Positions 50,240 through 59,558 of a stretch of 64,000 nt of DNA are shown piece after piece. Below the pieces are notes generated by a model, which was given only the letters and a program-made list of their open reading frames with translations, ran no database searches and was not told the origin of the DNA. The stretch spans positions 62,001 through 126,000 of the forward strand of contig NZ_JAAXGE010000002.1 of NCBI RefSeq assembly GCF_014750685.1, read 5' to 3'. The position numbers and the translations under genes are program-made. Position 1 is the first letter of the stretch, and every line of letters begins with the position of its first letter. The stretch comes from Bacteroides sp. GM023. GTDB lineage: Bacteria > Bacteroidota > Bacteroidia > Bacteroidales > Bacteroidaceae.

Positions 50240-50299
50240 CAGTTACACCCAAAAACAATCTAATCAAGCTTATCCATTCTGATTAACAAGCTTATCCTG

Positions 50300-52498
50300 T
50301 CAGCCATGTTTATCCGTCATTACAAACTCTAAGATTCCACCTTTCGTTATATCAGAATGATAAATACGAAAATCTCTCAATGGTTTTCCATTTAACGTAA
50401 CAGCCTTGACATACTTATTAGCTTTCGATAAATCTATCGCTCTTACAACAAATTGCTTCTGATCAGGTAAATCAATTATAATTTCCTCTAATTGAGGTGC
50501 TCCTATCACATACTCACCACCACAAGGGTTTACCGGATAAAATCCCATAGCAGAGAAAACATACCATGCCGACATCTGTCCACAATCATCATTTCCACAC
50601 AAGCCGTCCGGTCTTGCTTGATAAAAACGGTCAAAAACCTCACGTATCAGCTCCTGCGTACGCCAAGGACAATTCACGTAATTATACAAATAAATCACAT
50701 GGTGACTTGGTTCGTTACCATGAGCATATTGTCCAATCAACCCTGTGACATCAAGTACTTTGCCCATCTTGTCCGGTTCAGGTTCTGTCATAAACAAACT
50801 ATCCAACTTATTGACAAAAACATCTTTACCACCCATCAATGCTATCAATCCTTCTACGTCCTGTTGCACATGCCATGTATACTGCCAGGAGTTACCTTCC
50901 GTAAAATCACCACCAACTTCTCCCGCATGAAACAAACGCATCGGATTGAATGGAGTTCTCCAATTTCCTCCAGAATCTTTGCCACGCATAAATCTTGTTA
51001 CCGGATCAAAGAGATTCTTATAATATTCCGAACGTCTTATAAAATACTCATAATCGCCCTTTTCATCGAGTTTTTCAGCCATTCGGGCAACGCAATAATC
51101 ATCATAAGCACTTTCCAATGTCTTAGATACAGATTCGGCGGTTACCATATCAAACGGATAATAACCATACTTATCATATACTTCCCAGTCTGAATTCCGA
51201 TGATTGACAGTAGATGATTCTTTGATTGCCCGATACGCCTCTCTTTTATCAAATCCATCGAATCCCTTCAGATAAGCATCCACAATAACAGGAATAGCAT
51301 GATTACCAATCATACAATAGTTTTCTTTCCCCCACAATGTCCATATAGGCAGATATCCATATACTTTATAATGCGCAAGCATACTATTCACCATGCCATT
51401 CACCTTTTCAGGAGTAAGAATAGTATATAATGGGTGCGCTGCACGATAAGTATCCCAAAGAGATAAAGTAGAATAATATTCCCCTGAAGGAGATATGAAT
51501 ACACTATCATTCACACCTCTATATTTACCATCTGTATCTGTAATATTGTTAGGCTGAATAAACAAGTGATAAAGAGAGGTATAAAAATTAGTTTTCTGCT
51601 CATCTGTTCCTTTCACATGAACTCGCTGGAATAACTGATTCCATTTATCATGAGTTGTTCTTCGTATTTTCTCAAAATTCCAGTCTGGGTTTTCCTTTTG
51701 CAAAGAAGCCACCGCACCATCCACGCTTACAGAAGATATTGCAATCTTGACTTGCAGAGCTTCATTTTCTTGCAGATTAAAACTCAATAACAGTCGTTTG
51801 GCCTTCTCACCCTTATAAGCTGGAAGTATCTCTTTTACTTTATAGGGTTTATCAAAATTGATCGCATAATAAAAGTGACGACGTACCCAGACATTAGTCT
51901 CATTATGTCCAGTTATCGTCCGGTCATCAGGCATTTGCATCTCAGCCAGCAATACCCTATCATGAATAGCCTGAGAAGAAGTGACAAGACCACTCTGCAA
52001 ATCCAGCAATAAATTGGCTTCGCTACCATTCTGATACGTGTATTTATGGAATGCAGTACGTTCTGTCGCTGTTATCTCCACATTTATTCCAAAATCCGGT
52101 AAAGTGACCGCATAATATCCAGGGGAGGCTGTCTGCTTCGATTTATCGATTCTACTTTTATAGTTATTATCCGAGATTGTTCCGCTAAATGGCAAAATCA
52201 AGATATCTCCTAAATCCGGACATCCCGTACCATTCAAATGATTCTGAGCAAAACCAAAAATTTCATCGTCATCATAGTTAAACCCAGAACAATAGCGCCA
52301 TGACCCGTTACCGCTTTCGGGGCCAGCTTGTATCATACCAAACGGAGCGCAAGCACCGGGAAACGTATGTCCGTTATCAGCATTACCTATAAACGGATTT
52401 ACATACCGGGCATAATCTGTTTCTACCTCTATCTCTTTATCAGACGTACATGAATAAAGAATTCCTAAGAGCAATAAACCTACAATATAGTTTCTCAT
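50300..52498 (-). CDS. GH92 alpha-mannosidase
   Basis: A 732-residue lipoprotein (MRNYIVGLLLLGILYSC). The ATG at 52498 is used; the codon at 52504 is TTG. GH92 marks are YVNPFIGNADNGHTFPGACA, GFAQNHLNGTGCPDLGD, EGNSWQYTWHVQQDV and GNDDCGQMSAWYVFSAMGF. These calcium-dependent enzymes remove alpha-linked mannose, mostly from N-glycans or yeast mannan. It is the last gene of PUL2, 25 bp after the SGNH esterase gene. Linkage specificity cannot be read. Confidence 0.94.
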   Translation of the reverse strand: MRNYIVGLLLLGILYSCTSDKEIEVETDYARYVNPFIGNADNGHTFPGACAPFGMIQAGPESGNGSWRYCSGFNYDDDEIFGFAQNHLNGTGCPDLGDILILPFSGTISDNNYKSRIDKSKQTASPGYYAVTLPDFGINVEITATERTAFHKYTYQNGSEANLLLDLQSGLVTSSQAIHDRVLLAEMQMPDDRTITGHNETNVWVRRHFYYAINFDKPYKVKEILPAYKGEKAKRLLLSFNLQENEALQVKIAISSVSVDGAVASLQKENPDWNFEKIRRTTHDKWNQLFQRVHVKGTDEQKTNFYTSLYHLFIQPNNITDTDGKYRGVNDSVFISPSGEYYSTLSLWDTYRAAHPLYTILTPEKVNGMVNSMLAHYKVYGYLPIWTLWGKENYCMIGNHAIPVIVDAYLKGFDGFDKREAYRAIKESSTVNHRNSDWEVYDKYGYYPFDMVTAESVSKTLESAYDDYCVARMAEKLDEKGDYEYFIRRSEYYKNLFDPVTRFMRGKDSGGNWRTPFNPMRLFHAGEVGGDFTEGNSWQYTWHVQQDVEGLIALMGGKDVFVNKLDSLFMTEPEPDKMGKVLDVTGLIGQYAHGNEPSHHVIYLYNYVNCPWRTQELIREVFDRFYQARPDGLCGNDDCGQMSAWYVFSAMGFYPVNPCGGEYVIGAPQLEEIIIDLPDQKQFVVRAIDLSKANKYVKAVTLNGKPLRDFRIYHSDITKGGILEFVMTDKHG

Positions 52499-52529
52499 GA
52501 ACAAGTTTTTTTAATTCACCAAAATCAGT

Positions 52530-53975
52530 CTAGTAAACATCATCCCATTGGTCTGTCCGAAAAGGAACCAAGGGTTGTCCTTCCGTAGTCATCACATTCG
52601 CATCATGATAATTCTTGAAAGCATATCTGACAGCTACCGGATGAGGTACTTTTTCACTTGTTATCTCCATTTTATTCTGCCCTTGTATCAGCAAGGCCTT
52701 TGCCGGATAAAACTTACGATCCTTCCCTGCCATTTCAAAACCCTTCAATTCACCACCATAAAAGTTGAGACTACCTACAGCGGCAGGGCTATAATCCGGC
52801 ACTCCCTTGAATGTAAGCATAGCTTTATTTCCTTCAAAAATAATATTATCCACCATAGGCGCATCCGGCAATAATCCATCAATATGATACGTCTGTCGAA
52901 GGGCCAACGCAGCCAAGCGCTGCCCAATCTCTTTTTTTCGTGGCGGATGAATACAAGTAGAGTGTCCTAAATCAGTTGTCGCAGCAATACCTGCATTCGG
53001 GATGTTTTGTAAAGCTTTGTATTGTGCCTCAATAACTAAAGGCAATGCGATTTTTTCCGCTCCATCATAAGGGAAAGGAACCAATTGTACATAATAAAAC
53101 GGCATTCCTTCATTCTTCCATTCTTTCCGCCAAAGTTTTACCATAGAGGTCATCAGTTTGTCATAATCAAAATAATTATGTTGATTGGACTCTCCCTGAT
53201 ACCATATAAAACCACGACTAGTATAGTTACAAATCGGAGCTATCATTCCATTAAAAAGGTAAGAAGCATTGGCAGCCTCTGTTTTTACCTGAGGAGTAAA
53301 AGCAAGTTCTTGATTGATACCAACTGTTTCTTTAATAGCTTCTACAGTCATCCAAGGCTCAATGGCAATACCACCACAATTAGGCGTAATCAGTCCAATC
53401 GGTATATTCAGAATACGACTCAGATTCTTCCCGAAAAAGTAACCCACAGCACTGAAATCCCGGACACTTTCAGGAGTCGACTGAAGCCAGCTCCCCCTGC
53501 AATTCTCCTGTGGATATTTCGCCGGAGTAGGCGGAACAGTAAACATCCGAATACCTGAATACCGTTTTGCTTCAAATATCTCATCTAAAGAGCCGGCAAC
53601 CGGCTGCCCATAAAAACCATGTACAGGCATTTCCATATTTGACTGCCCCGAACATATCCAAACCTCACCTATTAATATATCATTGAGCACCAAAATCTCA
53701 CCATCACTGATCTGAATATGATAAGGACCACCAGCTTCGGGTGTCTGTATCTGAAGCAACCACTTTCCATCTCCGCTAGCCTGGGTTGCATACACTTGGT
53801 GATTCCAGGAAGGCTCTACTGTCACCTTTTGAGAGGGATCAGCCCATCCCCAAATATTGACACAGCTCGAACGCTGCAACACCATATTATCACCTATAAT
53901 AGAAGGCAATTTTACTTTTCCCCAAGTAGATAATGTAATGAACAGGTATAAAACTAACCATATAGTTCGTCTCAT
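52530..53975 (-). CDS. Sialate O-acetylesterase-like SGNH hydrolase
   Basis: A 481-residue secreted protein with signal peptide MRRTIWLVLYLFITLSTWG. The jelly-roll-like start (LPSIIGDNMVLQRSSCVNIW) and the SGNH block VWICSGQSNMEMPV (catalytic Ser in GQSNME) match the SASA family (PF03629). The catalytic His is likely in CIHPPRKKEIGQRLA. Family members remove O-acetyl groups from sialic acid, but many PUL members act on plant glycans such as acetylated xylan or pectin. Neighbours do not decide between them. Confidence 0.86.
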   Translation of the reverse strand: MRRTIWLVLYLFITLSTWGKVKLPSIIGDNMVLQRSSCVNIWGWADPSQKVTVEPSWNHQVYATQASGDGKWLLQIQTPEAGGPYHIQISDGEILVLNDILIGEVWICSGQSNMEMPVHGFYGQPVAGSLDEIFEAKRYSGIRMFTVPPTPAKYPQENCRGSWLQSTPESVRDFSAVGYFFGKNLSRILNIPIGLITPNCGGIAIEPWMTVEAIKETVGINQELAFTPQVKTEAANASYLFNGMIAPICNYTSRGFIWYQGESNQHNYFDYDKLMTSMVKLWRKEWKNEGMPFYYVQLVPFPYDGAEKIALPLVIEAQYKALQNIPNAGIAATTDLGHSTCIHPPRKKEIGQRLAALALRQTYHIDGLLPDAPMVDNIIFEGNKAMLTFKGVPDYSPAAVGSLNFYGGELKGFEMAGKDRKFYPAKALLIQGQNKMEITSEKVPHPVAVRYAFKNYHDANVMTTEGQPLVPFRTDQWDDVY

Positions 53976-53998
53976 AAATATTTAATTAGCTTCTTCTT

Positions 53999-55414
53999 TT
54001 ATTTATTAATAACAGTTCCGGTATGCTCCAATACTATAGAACTTTTACTCTCACAACCCGGATAATTCACATTTATCAGTTCAGCTTTCCCTATGTTATT
54101 CAGCCAAAATGCAGGTCGTATATCTTCTCCCTGGAAATTTAATTTCACATTCTCAAGAAGCATATTCTCCACATTACGCGCATACCATCCCCAACACGGT
54201 AATGGGCGCGAGTCTGCCGGTGGTTGACAAACCTGTATATTCTTCAGTTCAGGATTCGCGTCACCGATGTAATTAACAGAAATATCTCTGAACGTCACAT
54301 CGCTGAAGGTTCCTCCTTTCCAACTTTCAATCGAGACAGCAGCCTGATTGATATGTGTAGCCTTCATCCGTTCCACAAGAATATTATTTCCGGTATTTCC
54401 CTCATTCAATACAATCATTAACGGATTATTCATTGTATCAATGCTGATATCGTGTATATGTATATCTTTAATTTTACCAGGAGCTTTCCCCCAGCCACCC
54501 GGTTGCAAGATAATAGCAGACAGCATATTGTTCCGTTTCTTTTCTTTAGAAGTGCGATGTGCATATTTGCCCGGACCAGCGAACACACAATTAGAAATCG
54601 TAAGTCCGGTTGCCGGCATTATCATACGAATCCCATTACAAGAAGAATTGATATAACAGTCGTTTATCACCATATTTTCCCAATAACCGCCTGCAATAGC
54701 ATCATCTCCCGTGAAGAACCGGCAATTACGGATAGTAATATTCTTGCCTCCACGTATATGTATTCCATCCCAGCCTTCATTAAATTCAAGTTCATGAAAT
54801 ACCATATCTTCTATTTTGTAAGCCATGAATGCATAATTGGAAGCACAGTTCATAGTAATTCCACGCATCAACAAATTTCGCGACTCTGCAAAAATTACCG
54901 CATGCGGACCACGCATTTTTTCTTCACCTTCCGGATCAAACACATGATTACCGTCAATAATGCCTTCACCCTCGATAGCAACATTACTCACACCTACTCC
55001 AAGAATCAAAGCCCGGTTCCAATGAGGATCAACTGAGCTATTCGCATTCTCACCGCCTTCCCCACTATCAAACATAGTAAGATTCCCCAAAGGAATATAG
55101 GACTTATATTGACTGACATCCGGAGTTCCCTTCAAAACTGCCTCTTTGTGTAAGTAAAGTGTTATATTATCTTTAAGATAAATTGTGCCAGTGAGATAAA
55201 TCCCCTTGGGGATCAACACCTTACCGCCTCCATTCCTGAAACAATCCTCTATAGCAGAATTAATAGCATTTGTATTCAATGTTTTACCATCTCCCTTTGC
55301 TCCGTATTTACGAATATCATAGAAAGTACCTTCACCGACTGATGCTTCCACAAATAAAGGTAAAAACAGGAAAGTCATTAAAAGAATAATTTGCAGTATA
55401 TTTTTTTTCATCAT
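53999..55414 (-). CDS. GH28-like right-handed beta-helix protein
   Basis: A 471-residue secreted protein with the pectate-lyase-3/GH28 start (FYDIRKYGAKGDGKTLNTNA) and many beta-helix coils. At the active-site coils, GWDGIHI and FTGDDAIAGG keep the acidic residues of polygalacturonases, but the usual Gly-His-Gly is replaced by SSCNGIRM. It may therefore be a glycosidase of different specificity. It follows the GH13 gene by 9 bp. Galacturonan cleavage is not assured. Confidence 0.78.
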   Translation of the reverse strand: MMKKNILQIILLMTFLFLPLFVEASVGEGTFYDIRKYGAKGDGKTLNTNAINSAIEDCFRNGGGKVLIPKGIYLTGTIYLKDNITLYLHKEAVLKGTPDVSQYKSYIPLGNLTMFDSGEGGENANSSVDPHWNRALILGVGVSNVAIEGEGIIDGNHVFDPEGEEKMRGPHAVIFAESRNLLMRGITMNCASNYAFMAYKIEDMVFHELEFNEGWDGIHIRGGKNITIRNCRFFTGDDAIAGGYWENMVINDCYINSSCNGIRMIMPATGLTISNCVFAGPGKYAHRTSKEKKRNNMLSAIILQPGGWGKAPGKIKDIHIHDISIDTMNNPLMIVLNEGNTGNNILVERMKATHINQAAVSIESWKGGTFSDVTFRDISVNYIGDANPELKNIQVCQPPADSRPLPCWGWYARNVENMLLENVKLNFQGEDIRPAFWLNNIGKAELINVNYPGCESKSSIVLEHTGTVINK

Positions 55415-55423
55415 ATCTATGTT

Positions 55424-56785
55424 TTACTTTACAAAAATTGCATATCCATTTTCATGCAACGAGATACCATCTGTTATCGAGAACTCTTTATCACCTCCAT
55501 TCAGATAATCTTTAAACTTACCAGCCGGAACATCCTGGGTAAATCGCAGTCTTTTAGGTACCTGAGCAAAATTTAAAAGAACCAGCACCTCATTATCGCC
55601 CCTCATACGTGAATAGGCAAACAAGTTTTCATCATTGGTAGAATATATTTTCAAAGCTCCCCGATTTGTACCATCTTCAAGTGCTGGTTGAGTACGTTTC
55701 AAGCGAGTCAGTTTCTGATACAGATTAACATAAACTTTATTCGTCGGATCCCACTCCACCATTGAGGGCTCAGCAAAGTTCATGGATTTATTCATTCCAA
55801 TTTCCTGTCCGTTATAAATAAGAGGCATATCATAAATGGTAAAGGACAGGACTGCCAATGGCAACACATTATTCCCATAACGGTCAAATTCTGTACCTTC
55901 ATAAGCATTCAAATCATGATTAGTTATATAAACCATACGTCCCTTATTCTTGTATACCGCATCATTGAACAACTTTTTGCACTCAGCAATCAGTGCCGGA
56001 ACATCATTGTCTGTTCCAAAATCTTTCAATGCAGTTGCAAAATCCCAAGCATAGTCGTAATCAAAGACCTCCATATTAGCAGAACCGGAGCCTTCGGCAA
56101 GCCAGGTTACCTTTTTTACTTTATCCACTTCTTTCCGCAACTCTCTCCAAAAATCTACCGGAACAAAATCAGCCGCATCAAACCGGAAGCCGTCAATATC
56201 AAATTCAGTCAGCCAATATTTCATTGCATCAGCCATAGCGGTACGCATCTCTACATTACTGTGATCCAGTTGAATGACATCCAGCCATCCTCCGGGAGAG
56301 TAAGGACGTTCTCCATCCTTCTCCGCATAATAATCCAAATGGTCAGCAACCCAAACATTATCCCAAGCAGTATGATTTGCCACCCAATCCAGCCAAATTT
56401 CCATATTCATGGTATGAGCGGCTTTCACCAAAGACTTAAAGTCTTCCGTTGTTCCAAAATCAGGATTGATTCCTTTATAGTCTTTCACTGAATAAGGACT
56501 TCCCAATGTTCCTGCCCTATTTTCCTCACCACGAGGATGAATAGGCATTAGCCAAAGAACATCTACACCTAGTTCTTTCAACCGAGACAGGTCGTTTTCA
56601 AGTCCTTTGAAATTATGCCCGGAAGAATAGCTATACACATTAACCTCATATATCACTTTATTATGCGAAGTGATTGGACTTATCTCGTTATTAGGTATAT
56701 CAGTCCACGTATACTCATCATCATTACAGCTATTCAACACCAACAATGAGAATAGCAGAAGCGAAAATATTTTTACCGGATTCAT
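55424..56785 (-). CDS. GH13 alpha-amylase family lipoprotein
   Basis: A 453-residue lipoprotein (MNPVKIFSLLLFSLLVLNSC, ATG 56785 preferred). The barrel carries the four GH13 regions: DWVANHT, GFRFDAADF (nucleophile ~D203), WLAEGSG (acid/base ~E231) and YITNHDLN (~D291). The lipid anchor suggests a surface enzyme like SusG. It follows two SusE/F-like genes, so PUL2 probably handles an alpha-glucan or alpha-glucose-containing oligosaccharide. Exact activity (amylase, neopullulanase or transferase) is open. Confidence 0.92.
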   Translation of the reverse strand: MNPVKIFSLLLFSLLVLNSCNDDEYTWTDIPNNEISPITSHNKVIYEVNVYSYSSGHNFKGLENDLSRLKELGVDVLWLMPIHPRGEENRAGTLGSPYSVKDYKGINPDFGTTEDFKSLVKAAHTMNMEIWLDWVANHTAWDNVWVADHLDYYAEKDGERPYSPGGWLDVIQLDHSNVEMRTAMADAMKYWLTEFDIDGFRFDAADFVPVDFWRELRKEVDKVKKVTWLAEGSGSANMEVFDYDYAWDFATALKDFGTDNDVPALIAECKKLFNDAVYKNKGRMVYITNHDLNAYEGTEFDRYGNNVLPLAVLSFTIYDMPLIYNGQEIGMNKSMNFAEPSMVEWDPTNKVYVNLYQKLTRLKRTQPALEDGTNRGALKIYSTNDENLFAYSRMRGDNEVLVLLNFAQVPKRLRFTQDVPAGKFKDYLNGGDKEFSITDGISLHENGYAIFVK

Positions 56786-56805
56786 AGTATCTCTATTTAT
56801 AATCA

Positions 56806-58368
56806 TTAATCATTTAATTTCATCATTACATAATACCCTGTCAAATCATTAAGCATAAACAGGAAGTTGCCTCCTTCATCCCGGACAATATTAACATCCC
56901 GATCAACAGGGTTCAATTCACAAATACCGTATGGATTCGACCATTGGTCTACAGGAACATAATTGTTGCCAAATGCATTATTAGCCACGAATTTGACACC
57001 ATTATCCGAGTTTTCCGTAAAAGGCATATTAATCTTCAACTTCCATATATGAGGATTACCTGGCATTTTTGTCATCTGCGCTATCGGATTTGACGGATTC
57101 CATCCACAATATGCTCCAACGACACTCATCGTATTCCATTCTATAGCACCAGCTACATTATACTCTATCACCTGATAAGTCATTTTCTCCAAATTAATCG
57201 TAATCGTCTTATAGCCATCGGTTGTAATTTGAATCTTTCCTTCCTCACTATCCGCATAAATCAATGTGCCGTCTTCTTTTCGGCAATAAGCCTTATTAGT
57301 GCCCAAAGACTCTTCCGGAACAAACTTTAATGAAGTATTTCCATTAAAATATCCGGTAAAAGTATATATGTAGTTCTGTACGTTACTATTTTCCTTGAAC
57401 ATCATAAAGTCGGTATTAGTTGTGTCCCAGCTATTCATATCTCCTACAAGATATACAGGTCGCCGAGGATCGACTTCTACATATGGAACTGCAGAAAACG
57501 TTATTATATTCGATACAACCTCTTTTGTGATACCTGCTTCCTTATAATGACTCAGCAATCTCATTTGTAAATTCATGCTCTCACCGGGAGTTGCCCCCAA
57601 TTTATCAATCAACAGGTTATTCAACTCCTTAGTCAAGACATTTGCCGTAAGCGAGGAAGTAACAGCTAATATTTTAGGAGATTCAAAACTATTATCAGCT
57701 TTATCAATTTGTAAGGTATATTCTACTACCGGTGATACAGGAGCCGGCGTCTCAGTTCCTTGCAGATAAAATTTCGTTTCTGTCCATGTAGCAGCAAACA
57801 ATAAAGGATTATCTTCTCCTGTCGGTCTTTCGAGTATATAGCTATTATCAGGTAGAGAATTCACGACACCGGATACAGCTTCGATAACCGGTTCAGGTAC
57901 ATAAGGAGTAATTGACAGAAGAAGTGGCTCCGAATAAGTTATTATTTGATTACCGGTACTCTTGACACGGATGCTAACTACCTGAGTCTCCTCATTTCCT
58001 TCACCTGCCAAGTCTACCAAAATATCACGCAAAGTTTCTTCATAAACATCCATATAGAGCCGTTGTGTAGAATAGATTGTCCGGGGATTAGCAAAATTTC
58101 TCTCTGCCAAATCCACTTCTACATCATAGCTTACATCTTCTACATAAATCGGCGATTCAGATTCTGAAAAGAACTTAGTCTTTGTCCAAGTCATTCTGAA
58201 TAAATAAGCATTCTGTCCTTCTATAAATTTCGGCAACGAATAATCTGTGCTTTCAAGATCGCTGATTACAGAAGGCACTGCATTTAGCCGATTTTGATCG
58301 TCGTCATTACATGCCGGCAGAAAAGCCAGCAAGCAAAGTAAAGCGAATATAATCTGTATTTTCTTCAT
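56806..58368 (-). CDS. SusE/SusF-like glycan-binding lipoprotein (520 aa)
   Basis: A lipoprotein with lipobox LLAFLPAC (Cys20). Two SusE-type N-terminal Ig-like domains (TWTKTKFFSESES, TWTETKFYLQGTETP) are followed by two starch-binding-like modules (VYLVGDMNSWDTTN, VGAYCGWNPSNP). It resembles the 393-residue neighbour, which has only one N-terminal Ig domain, so the pair arose by duplication with gain or loss of a domain. It binds polysaccharide at the cell surface. It lies 8 bp after that neighbour. Confidence 0.88.
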   Translation of the reverse strand: MKKIQIIFALLCLLAFLPACNDDDQNRLNAVPSVISDLESTDYSLPKFIEGQNAYLFRMTWTKTKFFSESESPIYVEDVSYDVEVDLAERNFANPRTIYSTQRLYMDVYEETLRDILVDLAGEGNEETQVVSIRVKSTGNQIITYSEPLLLSITPYVPEPVIEAVSGVVNSLPDNSYILERPTGEDNPLLFAATWTETKFYLQGTETPAPVSPVVEYTLQIDKADNSFESPKILAVTSSLTANVLTKELNNLLIDKLGATPGESMNLQMRLLSHYKEAGITKEVVSNIITFSAVPYVEVDPRRPVYLVGDMNSWDTTNTDFMMFKENSNVQNYIYTFTGYFNGNTSLKFVPEESLGTNKAYCRKEDGTLIYADSEEGKIQITTDGYKTITINLEKMTYQVIEYNVAGAIEWNTMSVVGAYCGWNPSNPIAQMTKMPGNPHIWKLKINMPFTENSDNGVKFVANNAFGNNYVPVDQWSNPYGICELNPVDRDVNIVRDEGGNFLFMLNDLTGYYVMMKLND

Positions 58369-58376
58369 GTTTCTGA

Positions 58377-59558
58377 CTAGTTTATTGTTTTTTTCTGGAA
58401 AATGTAATGTCCGGTCAGGTCATTGAAGATTACCTGATAATCCCCACCCTCCCGCAAAATAATATTAGGATCATATTCATCACCCATCAGGAAAACACTC
58501 TTTCCATACGGAACTGATTCCGGATCCGTAGCTGCCCATCGACTGTCCCAACTCTTATTAGCACGAAACTTCACCGGATGTGTAGCTCCCGAAGTAAGAG
58601 GCGGTAGTGTAACATCCATTTTCCAAATATGACTATTGTCAGCAGAAAACCTCGTCATCAAGGGCTCATTATCCCAACCACAGAACTCACCGATTAATCC
58701 GACAGAGCCCCATACTTTAACCCCGGTCATATCATAATCTTCAACGCTGTAAGTCAGTTCCTTGAGATTAATCGTAATTGTTTTATAACCGTCAGTAGAA
58801 TTATATAGAGAGCCACCGTCACTTTCCACATATTCAAGTTTACCTTCTTCCTTGAAACAATATGCTTTGTATGTTCCCAATGATTCTTCGGGAAGAAACT
58901 TATAATAACAGTTAGCAGGCATATATCCTGTATAAGTATAAACATGGTTCTTGCTATCGCTGTTGTTCTTAAACATAATATACATCCCATCTACATTTGT
59001 ATTATTCCATCCATTCATATCCCCAATGATATACATCAATTGCAACGGATCCCTATCTTTGAAAGGAGTTACCGCTAATTGTATCTTGTTACCTGATACA
59101 ACCTCTCTGACCACATTCTGACCATAACTGGTCAGAACTCTTAACTCTATCTCCATCTTTTCTCCAGGAACACCGTTCAAACCTTCTTCCAGCAAATTAT
59201 TAAATTCCTTTGTATAAACATTTGCAACTAAAGAAGTGGTAGTCACCAACGTTTGAGGAGTCTCAAAATTATTCCCGACCCTGTCTACCTGCAACGTATA
59301 TTCTACCGGAGCTATCGGAGTAGGGGTAGAACTTCCGTCCAAATAGAACAAAGTTTCTGTCCAGGTTGCTGTAAATAAGAGTGGGTCGACATCCTCCGGA
59401 TTCTGAAGCTCATAGCTATCAGCCGGAAAATCATCAAGTGTACCAGGTACCACCCGAGTCAATGCAGGTTCTGTATCCCTATCACTACAAGCTACCATGC
59501 CAAGCAGGCATAGAATACTAACAATATATTTCAGATATGTTTTCATGTGTCTTTTCAT
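58377..59558 (-). CDS. SusE-like glycan-binding lipoprotein (393 aa)
   Basis: A lipoprotein (lipobox LLGMVAC, Cys24) starting at the ATG 59558, with 59546 as an alternative. One SusE N-terminal domain (TWTETLFYLDGSSTP) precedes two SusF-type binding modules (MYIIGDMNGWNNTN, VGLIGEFCGWDNEP). Conserved tryptophans in the GxxxxW motifs fit carbohydrate stacking. It directly adjoins the SusD gene without a gap and is paralogous to the 520-residue protein. Confidence 0.88.
   Translation of the reverse strand: MKRHMKTYLKYIVSILCLLGMVACSDRDTEPALTRVVPGTLDDFPADSYELQNPEDVDPLLFTATWTETLFYLDGSSTPTPIAPVEYTLQVDRVGNNFETPQTLVTTTSLVANVYTKEFNNLLEEGLNGVPGEKMEIELRVLTSYGQNVVREVVSGNKIQLAVTPFKDRDPLQLMYIIGDMNGWNNTNVDGMYIMFKNNSDSKNHVYTYTGYMPANCYYKFLPEESLGTYKAYCFKEEGKLEYVESDGGSLYNSTDGYKTITINLKELTYSVEDYDMTGVKVWGSVGLIGEFCGWDNEPLMTRFSADNSHIWKMDVTLPPLTSGATHPVKFRANKSWDSRWAATDPESVPYGKSVFLMGDEYDPNIILREGGDYQVIFNDLTGHYIFQKKTIN

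Larger units (their letters stand above)
49662..50299. other. Gene-free 638 bp upstream of the ECF sigma gene
   Basis: No convincing coding sequence. It contains the PUL2-end hairpin (50191-50239), a minus-strand -7 box (49993-50000) and a strong minus-strand terminator (49843-49883). A small RNA or an attenuated sigma leader is the best reading. Confidence 0.55.
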
